From the NCBI RefSeq assembly GCF_036711975.1, contig NC_091975.1, forward strand, positions 3,412,501 to 3,476,500: 64,000 nucleotides of DNA. Direction: 5' to 3'. A program made the translations under genes and the position numbers. This document shows positions 11,552-25,735 of this stretch, one piece after another. Each line of letters opens with the position of its first letter. Position 1 is the stretch's first letter. Below the pieces are notes generated by a model. It worked only from the letters and a program-made list of their open reading frames with translations. It did no database searches and was not told where the DNA came from. The DNA comes from Onthophagus taurus. Its lineage: Eukaryota > Arthropoda > Insecta > Coleoptera > Scarabaeidae.

Positions 11552-14500
11552 TTAGCGTATCCCAGTATATAAACTTAATACGCTACGCGTTTCTTTTTGT
11601 GACTGCGCTTTACTAAAAACGTTCCAAAATCTTAACGTTTCATCTCCAGCCCCTGTCACTATCGCCTCGCCATCCGGTGATAAAGCCAAATAAAGCACCC
11701 TATACGAATGCCCGGTTAATTTCGCAACTTGAGTTAAACTTGGATATTTCCACACTAAAATTTGATTTTGCGAGTAACCATGCGTCGAGACTAATTCCGA
11801 ACTGTGTTTTGACCAAGCTAAATTGCATACTTGAGAACCTAAAAGGAATTAATTAATATCTTAATCGAATGAAATTCATTTTAACCAACCCGTATCGACA
11901 CATTGCATCGGTTGTCCCGTTAAAGTGTTCCAAAATCGAATACATCTATCGGCAGTCCCTCCGCCGGAAGCTAATAATCCGTGGTGATGGGGTGACCAAG
12001 CGATGGCTTTAACAGCGGCTAAATGGTCTGTATATGTTTGTACTGAGCTTAATGACTGCATATTCCAAACGTGCAGTCGATTATCGTTCCCTCCAGACGC
12101 TAAATATTGCTTATCTGGTGACCATTTTAAACCGCAAACTTCTTGGCGATGTCCAACCAGTTTTCTTTCAATAATAGAAGCTAAAAAAAATTATCAAATT
12201 TGTTTAAACGCAAAAACAATAAGTAGTTATCAACCGCTCCTTTATCTATTGTTTACCTCTAATGTATGGTTAACGACAAGATTTGGTTGGAATGTCGAAA
12301 AATACAAAAGGTCTCGACTGATTATTTTTGTTATCGGCGAAACGTTTTTAAAATAACTTTTAAACACAAGAAAATGTGCAATTATATTGTTTTGTATTGT
12401 TAAATTTATGTATTTCGCTGATAAAAATATAAGAAATAATGTTGAAATGTAATATATGAATGAACGAACCATAATTACGAAACTACTATGCACTTGCACT
12501 GTCCCACATAAAATGCAACATATCTTAATAGCACAGGCATGTTATATATTTTGACTGTAATGTCAAATTATATATATATTTTGCATTTTATGTAGGACAA
12601 AGTAAGTAGATACGCCCTGGTTTCTATGAAAATATATTTTTGTATATTGCATCTTAAGTGAAATTAACTGTATATGTATAAACTATATCTATAGTTTGTT
12701 AAAATAGATAACGTAAAATCAACATAGTGTTTTTTGCAGTTTAAACCACACCATGAGTCAATATTAAAATAGTGTAAACATAAATTAATGACTCAATCTT
12801 TAGTTGATATCAAATTTTATACGTACGTGGTGTTCTTGTGTCTCTTTGTAAGATAAATCGATCTCTACTTCCGGAACTTAAAACATCCCCATTCCATGCT
12901 AAAGCGCCCACCCTCGCCGAATGCCCCATCAATTTATTAACTTGTTTATTAACGGCAACGTCCCAAACCGTTACATATCCTAAGTGAGTACCAACGGCGA
13001 CTAAATGACCCCTTTCGCTCCACGCCACCGAAGTAACCGCATTATTATCCCCTGATAAATCGCAAAGTCTCGTTACTTGACTAGTGCATGCCGACCATAA
13101 GTAAACGCAACTTCCCAACCCTACGCTAAGCACATTTTGGACCGACCAGTCCACCAAATTTAAATAAAAATCATCTTGAAGTTCCGGAGCATCAAGTACT
13201 TTGAATGGAATCCGGGAAATTTTTCTTGTTGCTTTGTGGGGTGACCGAAGAAGTCTTTGACTACTTTGACTTAACGGGGATACTGAATAAGGACTTGTTG
13301 GATGTTTTTGAGGTGTATTTTCATTCTGAAATACAAAAAAAATTAAAATAACAAAATGTTTTATGTATTATTTCAAAAATTTAGGTCTCTCGATAACCCT
13401 GTGTCCTTTTACGAGCATGAAATGTATGTCATATTCCATTTAACGTATGCACTCGTTCGTTATTGTAATTCTAATGCATATAGTTGCAGTTCTAATGCGA
13501 CGTCATTGAATTTAAATTGTTTGTCTACTTCGAAGGTTTAAAATCGCATATTGAATAACGAAATCAATTTTAAATCGTACATATTTAAACGGTTTGATGA
13601 TTACACTATAATTTAATTCATATTTCAGAAATTAGCATTTTTTTATTGTCGAAACTTGCTTTTAGAAAGGCCGTAAATCAAAATTTGACAGCAAGTTAAG
13701 TAAAAAAAAAACGCAACTTCCGCGTAAATCTTTTAATTGACGCGCCGCTCGAGCTAATTTAATAAATGCTCGGTCATTTCGTAAATCGTAGTGCGTAAGT
13801 TGCCCAAAAAAATAATAATACTAAAATGAAATAATCGTTTTGCGAAAGAATTATTAACCCGAACCACACTAACGCATTTGTTTTATTCATTAACTCCTTT
13901 TTCTTACGGGTTCGAGAGAAATTTTCTATTTGGGTTTCTCTTTCAATTTAATCTATCACTACTTCGTTTTTACGCAAACTAAACAAACATTTCTTTTTTA
14001 TTTAAACAAGTTATTAACACCATCTCAGTCCGTTATGGGAAACTTCAAACTAAAATTTCGTAAAAAAAATTTTGATTGTTATGAAGTTAGTTAAACAGTT
14101 GGTATCATTGAGAAGAAATTTATGTCACATTGACGTTTAAACTTTTTACATTCAAAAAGATAATTCACTTTTCGATTTTATAATTATAATTAAATAATTG
14201 AAATTTGATGCTTAATTGTTTATTTTTATTACGTTTTAAATTCAATTATTTAGTTATCGAAAATACTTAATTATTTAATTTTATATGGACCTTTAAGCAA
14301 TACCAACAAAAACCTCAAAAACTTTTTAAAAAATTTAATGTTGTGAGCAACTTTTGACATTACAGTACAATTAATACCACAGCAGTATAAGATTGATTCA
14401 TATATATATATTGTACTGCCTCTGCTAAGCTTATAACGTCAATTGTGGTATTTAGCCTTCTTAAGCTGAGGTCGTTTGAGGCCGAGGCAGTACAATTAAC

Positions 14501-17500
14501 ACCAAAGCAGTACAAAACTGGTTCATATACATTGTAGTGCTTACCTTACAGCGTCAGGTGTGGTAATTAACCTTCTCAAGCCGAGGTTGCTTCTGACCGA
14601 GACCGTATATTAATGTTACAGTAGTACAAAATTGGTTCATATATACTGCACTGCCTCGGCCGCAAGCGACCTCGGCTTAGGAAGGCTAAATACCACAGCT
14701 GAGGTGGTAAGATTAGCCGAGGCCAAGGCAGTACAATTAATATCATAGCTGGACTGATATTATCACTCTCTCAACATTTTCAGGGATACTCATAAGATCA
14801 AATTATTATTAATTATTAAGTTACATTTAATGAATCAATTACATATCAGAAAGAAGAATCGAAATCTTCATGGTTCATAAAGTATTGGTTTCTTATTATC
14901 ACACGACTCAGACAAATTAAAAAAAATATTATTTATACCTAATAGAACTAGAGAAAGTTGAGTGTAGACTACTACCACTAATTTTGGTCACATAACCTTA
15001 CATTTTGAAATTTCGTTAAAATTGAAATTTTGTTAAAATGAAAATAAACCATAAAAGTTGTAGTAATAAGTTTCAAAACTTCAACAATAGAAAAGAAATC
15101 ATACTTTTTTTTACTTTCTTCTTGAAATAAGAATTACAAAAAAAGCTCTTTTACAGTTTTGTACATTTCTCTTTTTTATAAATTGAAAAGTACATTTTAA
15201 TTAATCGGACCAAGCGCCACGCAGAAAAAAGGAAAAGGCGTCGAAGAAACAAAGCATACCTAACGGCCTAAGCCTACCAAAATCGTACCACAAAAACCTC
15301 TCCCATGAAATTCAACAGAATAATCGTTTTTCTTATCGACAGAAAAATTTCGGCTTAATCCCTCTCCACCTGTCTCTTTCAGATTGTACTCTCCTTCTTT
15401 ATCTCTTTATCATTATAGTGTCGCAATATTTGTGAAGGCACTTGTCTCCGCGGTTGCTCCAGTTTTTGAACGGAACCGTTTCAATCAAACGATTTAAACC
15501 GAAAAAAAAATAATTTTTTTCCCATCTAATTTCAATCTCTCGTCGCATTCCTTGAAATAACCTCAAAAAAGAAATTTTCTATCTTTTCTATTAGTCGATT
15601 ACAATGGAAATTCTAAAAATAGCGGCACGTTGCATTCCGTGAAAAAACGCAAACATCATTTTTTTTTCTATTTTACCAACAAGGTTATTGCAATTTATTG
15701 AAAATATTACCGTGTGCATACTGTAAAATTGTATTTTCCAATGACCCACACTTATTATTATTAAATGAGTGGGTTATATAACAATACAAATGTAAGCGGG
15801 CGGTTATGACCCCAAGTAATAAAACGTAATAAATCGGTTAACTACCGTTTTGTGGAGTGATTCCTGTCCAAAGAATTTTTTGAAATTAATACACGTGATA
15901 TTCCTAGTTAAATAATTTTCATCTTGCGTTATCTCGGATCAAATTACGTGTAAACTAAGATATTTTATCTGTTTACATGATAAAATAAAATGAAACATTT
16001 TCTTAAGTATTAAATAAATAAACGTTGAGGTAATTTGTCAATAAAAAAATTCCATAAAACGGTTGCAAAATGATGATATAGATTATAAAGAAATAAAATT
16101 TTTTTTTCATTTCATTATATTTAATGAAAAGAATTCTATTAAAATAGAATTAAATCTATTTTTGGGTTAATTAAAGGACACCGGCAGAAAAGATTAGAGG
16201 AATTCATTAAGCATGAACTTTATTAAGAAAAAAACATATTAGGGTTAAAAAAGGTACCCGTGCATTACTGTATTAAAATATAAAGTGAATTAAATATGGA
16301 CCCCTCTGTCCTATTTTTAATTAGATATCGCCAGAAATAAGCCACAACTAACATGACACGTAATTAATCTTTCTATTTTAACATGGGTTTCTAATGGTAG
16401 CCCCCAATTTAAAATATCATGGTAAATTTATTTTTACATCAACTCAAATTATTATTATTAAAACCAGAAATAATGACAGAAAAACTAGAAAGATGAGAAA
16501 AACGAATTTAGAATCAATAAAATGAGAGAGTTGAAATCAATGTAGGTGAAGGAGCCAGAAACGTTAAATGTGTCAAAAAGACTCTGAAAGAAGGCGAATA
16601 GCAAAGGCAAAATACTAGATACCACTCCTAGAAGTGTATATTTTCAATAAAAGACTAGTTACAGCTGGTAGAAGACTAAATACTGCTTGCAGAATATAGT
16701 TGGCAGAAGAATAGACAGTGTTAACAGAAATCTTGACACCATTAACAGATGACTAGGCATTACCAATAAAGGGCTAAATCCTCCTTCTAGGTTGTTTAGT
16801 TATATAAAGTTGTTGGTTATGGTTGCTACTAATTTATTAGTATTTATTTATTGATGGAGTCCCAAGAAAACTCTAAAAACGAAGTGAAACCTCAACTATT
16901 TCTATAAAGAAAATAATCTTTGAACGTCATTAAATAATAATTTTTTTGACTTGAGTGTTAATTTTAAATTTAATCTTATGTCGATTTTGTTATTGCGCAC
17001 TCTACTTTTAAAACAACAAACCAATAAAAACATAAACTTTAATTATTCGTGTCTTATTTTTAACTAGATGTATCCAAAGCTAGCCCTGTAAATGTAATTA
17101 TCGTCCCCCAAAAAAGAAAGGTACACAGTTGATAAACTCATAAAACGTTTCTACTTAAAATTAGACATCCCGTTTTGACCTGAACAAAGTATAATTTAGT
17201 ACAACACACTACTGTTCTAAATACACGTTAATTGTGAAAATTCGAGTGTAAATTGATGAAGAAAGACAAAAAAAATAAAATACTTTCTTTACACTATTGT
17301 TAGAACCTATTTTTTTTCTTTTTTTCGTTTTCCATGAATATTTAAGAACCAAAGCATATGGTAATGTACCCAGTACTGTATAATATTAATAACCAATGCG
17401 TTTCAGAACGAAATTAGGGCAAACGAACCAACAAACATTCACGCTTCGTATAAATTACTGATAACGACTGCATTTAAGTGTATTTATTTATTTTTAGAGT

Positions 17501-18166
17501 ATTTTGACTTTGATATTGCGTAAATTTAGCCAGTTTTTGACACAAACAAATTCGTATTTCGAATTCAAAGTTCATCAATCGACAAAAAAAAAATGATGCG
17601 TTTCAAAACCTTTGAAGGTTATTGTTAATTTTGCAAAAACTGTTATTCCTGAGCAAGCAGACAATAGGATGTCATCGTTTTTCACCGTCATTTGCAATTG
17701 AATCGAATGTTCTGTGAAAGATCATCGACTTTTTGGACTTAATACACGACTTTTTTAAGGTTGTGAAATGAAACATAAAAATACTATTAATTATGAATCT
17801 TACCTTTGGTGTACCATACTGAAACAATTTTCTTGTTTTAATTGGAGTCATGGTTTGCCTCTCATCACATTGCATCTTAATATTTTCAATACTCTCCCCC
17901 AACAGTTCATTTTTTAACAAACAATTATAAACGGAACTATCTCGCGAAGCCTCCCCATTATCCCTTGATTTTTTCCCTGAGGAACCTCCTTGAGAAACTT
18001 CCTGTATCGTTCCAAAAGTAGTCTCCCAGTTATTTCCGGCCCTCCTCGGTATATAGCGATCAAAATTTTCAACGATACCCCTATCACCAAATCGTGGCGT
18101 TTTGAATAAGTTCCTTTGCACATGTAACTTTTTCGGTTGAAGCACATTAATTCCTTGATCGAACAT
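11552..18166 (-). CDS. fzr: Fizzy-related / Cdh1, APC/C co-activator
   Basis: Cdh1 recruits D-box and KEN substrates to the anaphase-promoting complex in late mitosis, G1 and endocycles. Four exons (18166-17804, 13325-12827, 12180-11890, 11838-11552) join in phase to 479 aa; human FZR1 has about 496. The C-box DRYIPRRAG is at about residue 36. Then come YNCLLKNELLGESIENI, a Ser/Thr-rich CDK-site region (TPQKHPTSP, RSPHKATRK), KVLDAPELQDDFYLNLVDWS and seven WD40 repeats. Examples of WD40 sequence are VLSVGLGSCVYLWSACTSQV and GGGTADRCIRFWNTLTG. The C-terminus is TGIR, the conserved Ile-Arg tail that docks on APC3. CVYLWSACTSQVTRLCDLS and SVQTYTDHLAAVKA distinguish it from Cdc20. The first intron is 4.5 kb and repeat-bearing; the 646-nt third-to-last-exon intron carries a MITE-like repeat. 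Confidence 0.97.
12501..12670. repeat. MITE-like repeat in fzr intron, related to the REEP repeats
   Basis: Inverted arms gtcccacataaaatgcaaca (12501-12520) and its approximate complement tttgcattttatgtaggac (12579-12597) surround an AT-rich loop. The sequence from 12581 to about 12670 is the same family as 53593-53672 and 54852-54931. Shared wording is gcattttatgtgggataaag, ggtttctatg, and gtatattgcattttaagtga. In the fzr copy a short insert (atacgccct) interrupts it. The copies at 53.6 and 54.9 kb have only the right arm. Confidence 0.7.
13326..17803 (-). other. Large first coding intron of fzr
   Basis: This 4478-nt intron is bounded by a GTAAGA donor after the TPK codons and a TTTCAG acceptor before NENTPQ. 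No other gene was found inside on either strand. It contains the palindromic tandem array at 14360-14755. It also holds a short segment (14099-14158) related to 38749-38805 in the UBR4 intron, sharing gtcacattgacgtttaaa. A degenerate stretch about 16590-16790 repeats agaagacta/cagaa wording. Confidence 0.7.
14360..14755. repeat. Palindromic tandem array, about 3.3 units of 115-125 bp
   Basis: Unit starts cagtacaattaataccacag, cagtacaattaacaccaaag, a diverged ccgtatattaatgttacag and cagtacaattaatatcatag fall at about 14364, 14488, 14604 and 14729. Each full unit also has a conserved ttcatatata block. Between these blocks sit inverted segments: gtggtatttagccttcttaa with ctgaggtcgtttgaggccga in one orientation, and gcaagcgacctcggcttagg with aaggctaaataccacagc in the other. 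The array can fold into nested hairpins. No coding capacity. Confidence 0.75.
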
Positions 18167-18790
18167 TTTAGATAGATGTTTTACACAACCCCACGCGTAA
18201 TTGAAAACTGAATATCACCCAAGTTTTGTCTATTTTAAAACCGGGGACGAGTATTTACGTTTCTAGACAAGCTGAAAAACTATTATGCCCCGTTGACGCA
18301 CCCGCAGACGATTAAATGTGCTGTTTTAGTCGTTAAAAGTCATTTAGCAGAGTGACTTCAAATTAGTTAAATGTCTGAAACGCAACCGACATTTACCCCA
18401 CCACTTTTACTTGGACATTTAAATCTCCGATTTACACAGGCAAAACATTACGATCCTTTTGTACTAAAATAATTACTACAGGTAAATAGTAAAAAATACA
18501 TTAAAAAATAATTACAGCATTCTTTCTTAGGTTCTTTAAGACATCATTACTGTTTAATTATTGTTTTTAAACGTTATAAAGATGAGGTGTTCTAATTAGG
18601 ATAAATGTACGTTAGGTAAAAATTTCTCAATTCCTTTTAAATACATATTTAAACAAAATTATTTTAAAATAAAGTATTAAAGCCATTTTATATATTGTTA
18701 AAAATCATTTAACTTTTTATTAACGTTATATATACTTTAGAAATAAGTTTTTGGTATTTATTGCAATTAATTTATCTAAAACGTAGTAAC

Positions 18791-18801
18791 TAGCGCCATC
18801 T
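18791..18801 (-). promoter_or_regulatory. CTCF-like motif
   Basis: tagcgccatct, identical over 11 bases to the copies at 6258, 19093 and 21446. Confidence 0.4.
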
Positions 18802-19092
18802 TTTTGAAATAAAATTTACTTGTTCACCAAGGTTATAAGAAAGATCACGATTCTAGAATTTGTGCATTTCTATAACAATAAAATAGTTAATTAAATATAT
18901 GTAGTTTTGATTGATTGAAGGCGAAGTTGTTTTACACAGATGATTTTTTTAATTGTTGATAGCGCTGTCAACGGCGAGCTACAATGATGCCAAAATTATC
19001 CGATTTGTCATTATATAAATTGAGTAATATATAAAGTATATAAGAAAAATATATGAAATTGATTCGATTTAAACGTTGCGTTCGATTAAACG

Positions 19093-19103
19093 TAGCGCCA
19101 TCT
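19093..19103 (-). promoter_or_regulatory. CTCF-like motif
   Basis: tagcgccatct in the Cdc7-fzr spacer, 302 bp from the preceding copy and in the same orientation. Confidence 0.4.
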
Positions 19104-19441
19104 AACAGAACTGACCCAGAACTGCATATGTTCCAAAAAAATGTTTATTATTAATGGATAATTTAAATCTTTGATTTGTTTAACAAAGGAAATGAAAATG
19201 AATTAAAAAAGGAATATGATGCTGTTGTAACAATGTTACCCTGTCCAGAAAAGTTGCTTATTCCAATGAACCATCAAGGCTCTAAGGAAAATGTAATTTT
19301 TGAAATCATTTAATATAATAAAATTTTTTGAAAGTGATTTATTGTAATTTACACATTCACTACTTTAATTACAAATCACACACTTACTATGTATGTCCTA
19401 TAATTTCAATTTCTTATTTCAAATAAGAACTGTCTAATACA

Positions 19442-21322
<1,881 letters not shown>

Positions 21323-21727
21323 TCTTTAGGTACAAAATCACTTTTTTATGCTTTTAAAATTGTTTAACTTGCAAAAATATGTTGCACTTAAAATGATTGA
21401 CATAACCTCACCAAACAAACCTGTCTAATTTTATGAGACACCTACTAGCGCCATCTAAATTATTAATAAAAGAATAATGAATTATTGTTATAAAAAAATT
21501 AATTTTCATGTTTATTTAATCCTCAAGAAATAAATAAAGATGCAATATTGAAATAAAGCAAATTTTACAATATATCTAATTTATTAGGTTAAATGTTCTT
21601 GTCGTTCTTGTAAATTAGGTTATTTGAAAATTTAACCCTATATGTCAAAAAAATGACAGTTGTAAAGCCAAATAAACGCTGAGTGAAAATAAAATTGATA
21701 AATTTTCTAAAATTTATTGATAAAAAA
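21323..21727. promoter_or_regulatory. Bidirectional promoter region, Cdc7 and SUGP1
   Basis: Only 405 bp separate the two outward-facing ATGs, so both promoters and 5' UTRs must share this interval. It contains one CTCF-like motif (21446-21456) and no TATA box that I can support. Confidence 0.6.
21446..21456 (-). promoter_or_regulatory. CTCF-like motif
   Basis: tagcgccatct, preceded by ctac, within the Cdc7/SUGP1 bidirectional promoter interval. Confidence 0.42.
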
Positions 21728-24700
21728 ATGTCTAAGAAAGGGGCCACAGAAGTTTTTCAAAGTAAAATAACCCGCAACGACCGTTTTGCGCAGATGTCCC
21801 ACCAGGAAAAGGTGATTGAAGAGAAGAAGAAAGAAATTCAAGCTAGGCTAGAGCAAAAACAGAAAGGACAAGTTAGTTCTAGTACAGAACCTAAAGCATC
21901 AACCACCACCACACCACCCGTAAAATCATCTAAAAGGTTTCTATAACATTCTAAAATAATGATTCATTAATCATTGTTTTTGTTTAGTTTGTTGAAATCA
22001 CACGATAAGAAACACGGATTTAATGTTTTTTCAAATGATGGAAGTTTTTTGGATCAGTACAAACAATTGAAAGATAAGAAAGTGACAGAGAAAACTAAAC
22101 TGTATAAATCAAAAGATGGTTTAGAAAAAAACTTTGACGATAGGAATAAATCGAGTAGATGGTCACAAACGAGAGGATCACAATCACCAAAAGAAAGAGT
22201 TAAACCTAGAATAACACGGTTTTCTGATAAACCTACATATGAACCAAAAATAAACATAACAACAACTTATAGTAATTTATTATCTCAGGCAACTTTTGAA
22301 AATTTAACTGCACAGAATGCAATTGGACAACCTTTGTTAAAGAATTTAGTGCCTCCACCTAGTATTTATACTAATTCCGGAACGGAAACGGTTATAACAG
22401 CACCACCTGTTTTATTAAATATGCCACCACCTCAAATTGTGCAGAACACAATATCATCAATTGTTGTTCCAACAGCAAATGATATTTTAGCTAATAATGT
22501 AGCTAATATTATTACACCAACAACCGTTTTAACAACAGTTACTTTACCACCACCCGCACCAAATCAAGCTGTTATTCAAGAAACGGTTACAACAACAAGT
22601 GTAATTAACGTACCACCTCCAATTGAATTAACATCAATACCACCACCAAATCCAATTCAAGTTCATAATATTCCACAGCCGGATCCTTTAAATGCCTTAA
22701 CAATTCCACCTCCAGCACCTATTCAAGTTCAAAATATCCCGCCGCCTTCTCCAATACAATTAAATGAAATACCAAATCCTAAACCTCTTGATATCGTTAA
22801 CATCCCAACACCAAGTGATTGTTTAGAGAAGAACATTTCAGATCCTGATTTTATTAAAAATGTTCCACCTCCAAATAAATCTGTTCCACCACCTAATTTA
22901 GAAATCAGCTTAAATATTACAGTCCCACCGCCCACTTCAGAGGTTCCTCCCATTCCAACATGTTTACCACCACCGAATGTAATTCCACCCACTACTATTC
23001 CTCCTCCTCAAAATATTTTGGTTCAAACAATCCCACCACAAATAAGTCAAATTACAGGTCAGATTACAAATCAAATTTCGAATCAGATTACAAATCAAAT
23101 TTCGAACCAGATTACAAATCAAATTTCGAACCAGATTACAAATCAAATTTCGAACCAGATTTCAAATCAAATTACTAATCAGATTACTAATCAGATTGCC
23201 AATCAAATTAGTGTACAAACACTTCCGCCGCCTCCTCCACCTCCACCTCCTCCACAAAATCAAACTCTCATACAAAATATTGTTACGGTGCCGATACAAA
23301 ATCAAGTTCCTGTAGGGGTTCCCCCTCCCCCTCCTGTAACTAATAATATTCCCTCGTTGATGGCGCAACCTGTGCTTCCACCACCTGGAATGGGAATCGC
23401 TCCACCAATTAATAACATAAACATAAATTGTCCACCACCGTTGTTGACGACGACCGCTTGTCCTATTATTCAAGCACCACCACCACCGACGTTTGTTAAT
23501 CAGCCGCCACCGCCCATGACCGGACAGATGCCCCCTATGAATATACCACCCCCTACAGCAATTCCATTGGTTCCAGCCACAACGATCGTTGGTGGAATGC
23601 CTTTTCGAGATATGACCGCAGGTAACTAAAACGATTTTTTCTTTTTGGATTTTTATTACAGGATTTCCCTTTAGATGATGCGGTTGGATCAAATATATTA
23701 AAAAGTTAATAATCTTATGGGGTGATTGAATTCATAAAAGATTTTGTAGGCTATATACAAGTAGGGATGATAAAAATAAATCCAATTTTTAATTAAATCC
23801 ATACTTGATTATATCAAAATCTACTAAAATCATTATTCTTAACAGAACTGTTTTGATTATTTACAAAATTAATTTTTTTTAAACTCTTATAATCAATCTT
23901 ATAATATCAAGCCAATTCTGTTTAATTTTCTTTAAAATTTAAATTCCGGGGGTTGTCTAGTGACGGTTTTGTGCAGTATTTCCCGCAGGTACAGCTGATT
24001 ATGAAGCGATGGCGTCCCTAGGGCGCATGGTAGCACAGTGCGGCCCCGGAATAGAGGACGTGGTGCGCCAACGTAAAACACAAGACCCCAGTCTGTGGTA
24101 TGCAGGGCTCGTGGTCTCCCGGAGCGACGCGGCCGCCCCGTGCCTGCTACGGTTTACTTGTCTCATTACGCGTGTGTTGTAGGTTTCTGTTCCATAAAGA
24201 GTCCGCTGCATATCGTCAGTACCAACAACTCGTCGAACAGTTCAAAATGGAGTTGGAGGCACGAGAGGAGAACAGCTATCAGCCGGAAGACACCTATGAA
24301 CAAGATGGAATCGATGATGATGATGAGAAACGCGGAAATAAAAATGGAGATAGACCGAAAAGGAAGAGAAAAAGTAGATGGGGCGATAAAGACATGTCGA
24401 TTCCACCACCTACCATTGTTACAAGTAGTCCTGGAAATGTTTTGATTTCAAAAATAACAAGGAGCGATCCCGCTTTGATCCAATATGCTATGACTACTTA
24501 TGGATCGACGAATTTAAGTGAAGACGATTGGAGGAAAGTTGAAGATCACTATAAAATTAACATTTTGTACCAGGAGATGATCAAGAAAAGACAGGAAGTT
24601 GAACGGTTGAAAATGGCTGGGAAAAATAAATACGAATATGATTCCGATGAAGAAATTGAAGGTGGAACTTGGGAACATAGATTACGTGAAAAGGTTATAA

Positions 24701-25233
24701 ATCAAATTTTTCAATAACTTTGATTAAAATTCTTTCATAATATTTTAGGAAATGGTGGCCACTCAACAATGGGCTAACGAACTAACTCGTCAAGCTGAAG
24801 GAAAACATCATATAGGAGATTTTCTTCCCCCTGAAGAGCTGAAAAAATTTATGGAAAAATCCACTGCGGTTAAAGAAGGTCGACAACCAAGTTTATCCGA
24901 TTATAAAGAGTTCAAATTAAAAGAGGATAACATTGGGTTTAAAATGTTACAAAAACTGGGTTGGTCAGAAGGGCAAGGTTTAGGATCTAGTGGAGCTGGA
25001 ATTGTCGAGCCAGTAAATAAGTAAGATTTTTTTTTATGACACCATTCAATTAAATTTATTTTAATTACATTTGAAGAGGTGTTATGAGGGATCAAAATCA
25101 AGGATTAGGATTAGAACAACCTGATCAAGTTGATAATAACGATGATGAATACGAGTCATATAGGAAACGGATGATGTTAGCTTACCGATTTCGACCAAAT
25201 CCACTGAATAACCCAAGAAGACCTTATTATTGA
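21728..25233 (+). CDS. Sugp1: SURP and G-patch splicing factor SUGP1 (SF4)
   Basis: SUGP1 is a spliceosome protein that acts with SF3B1 and activates a DEAH helicase through its G-patch in branch-site use (family knowledge). Six exons join in phase to 963 aa: 21728-21936, 21988-23621, 23989-24097, 24183-24693, 24749-25020 and 25077-25233. The N-terminus has [20 protein letters not shown] and [17 protein letters not shown], as in the family. A proline-rich region of more than 400 residues (exon 2) follows and includes a Gln/Asn repeat. Next are one SURP module (about 617-665), the basic [12 protein letters not shown] and [27 protein letters not shown] precedes the G-patch, which starts [20 protein letters not shown] (about 881-915). 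The C-terminus is [16 protein letters not shown]. Human SUGP1 (645 aa) has two SURPs; I find only one here, and the proline-rich insertion explains the extra length. Confidence 0.93.
23048..23210 (+). repeat. Coding minisatellite in SUGP1 exon 2
   Basis: A 24-bp unit (cagattacaaatcaaatttc plus gaac/gaat) is repeated about four times nearly exactly, flanked by diverged 12-bp half units. It encodes alternating QITN and QISN tetrapeptides, about residues 421-477 of the protein. Frame is kept throughout, so length variation would add or remove 4- or 8-residue steps. Confidence 0.9.
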
Positions 25234-25735
25234 TCTTAAAGTAAAATGTACAAATGAATACTTGTAAATATTTGAAGTTATATAATTATAATTATTAATA
25301 AATAATTAACCGTTTTTTTTTTTATAATTTTGACTTTTTGTTTAGTTCAATTTTTTGTTCATAGATGGTGGGCGTTTTTTTAATCTTGTCAGCATAGTAG
25401 TGATAAATATATGAAATTTGAGTGTGGATCCTTAAATTTATTATTATGTTATTGTTTTATAATTATAATATAAAATTGCTTTTTTAATTTTATTATTTTG
25501 AGTAATTTTTAAGTAATAAAACAAAACAAAAATTTTTGACGTCGTTACCTTGTGCATTTTGACAGTTTCGTGTGTCCACTAGAAGTTCGAAGTGTATTTA
25601 TCTGTTTTTACTATCATAAAATAATTCAATGAATTCATTCAAAATTCGGTGTAACTTAAAAATCGACGCGAATATTTTAATTTTAAAAGCGTTTGAACGA
25701 GAAATAGTATTTTCAAAATAAAAAGATCCAATCAT
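25234..25735. promoter_or_regulatory. SUGP1-UBR4 intergenic region
   Basis: This 502-bp AT-rich spacer lies between two plus-strand genes. aataaataattaacc at about 25297 is a likely SUGP1 poly(A) signal. The segment about 25540-25735 should be the UBR4 5' UTR and promoter. Confidence 0.5.

Larger units (their letters stand above)
18167..19441. promoter_or_regulatory. fzr upstream / Cdc7 downstream intergenic region
   Basis: This 1.27-kb spacer between two minus-strand genes holds the fzr 5' region and the Cdc7 3' UTR. It carries two CTCF-like motifs (18791-18801, 19093-19103). No gene or RNA was recognised. Confidence 0.5.

Noticed and set aside
12003-12356. 117-codon plus-strand frame over fzr
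   Set aside because: It is antisense to a WD40-coding exon and runs into the intron; a shadow of fzr.
22960-23178. Alternative plus-frame with repeated KSNFEPDY
   Set aside because: It is the coding minisatellite read in another frame.
23162-23692. 176-codon minus-strand frame rich in Trp and Arg
   Set aside because: It is the antisense of the proline-rich SUGP1 exon; repetitive CCA/CCT codons create it.
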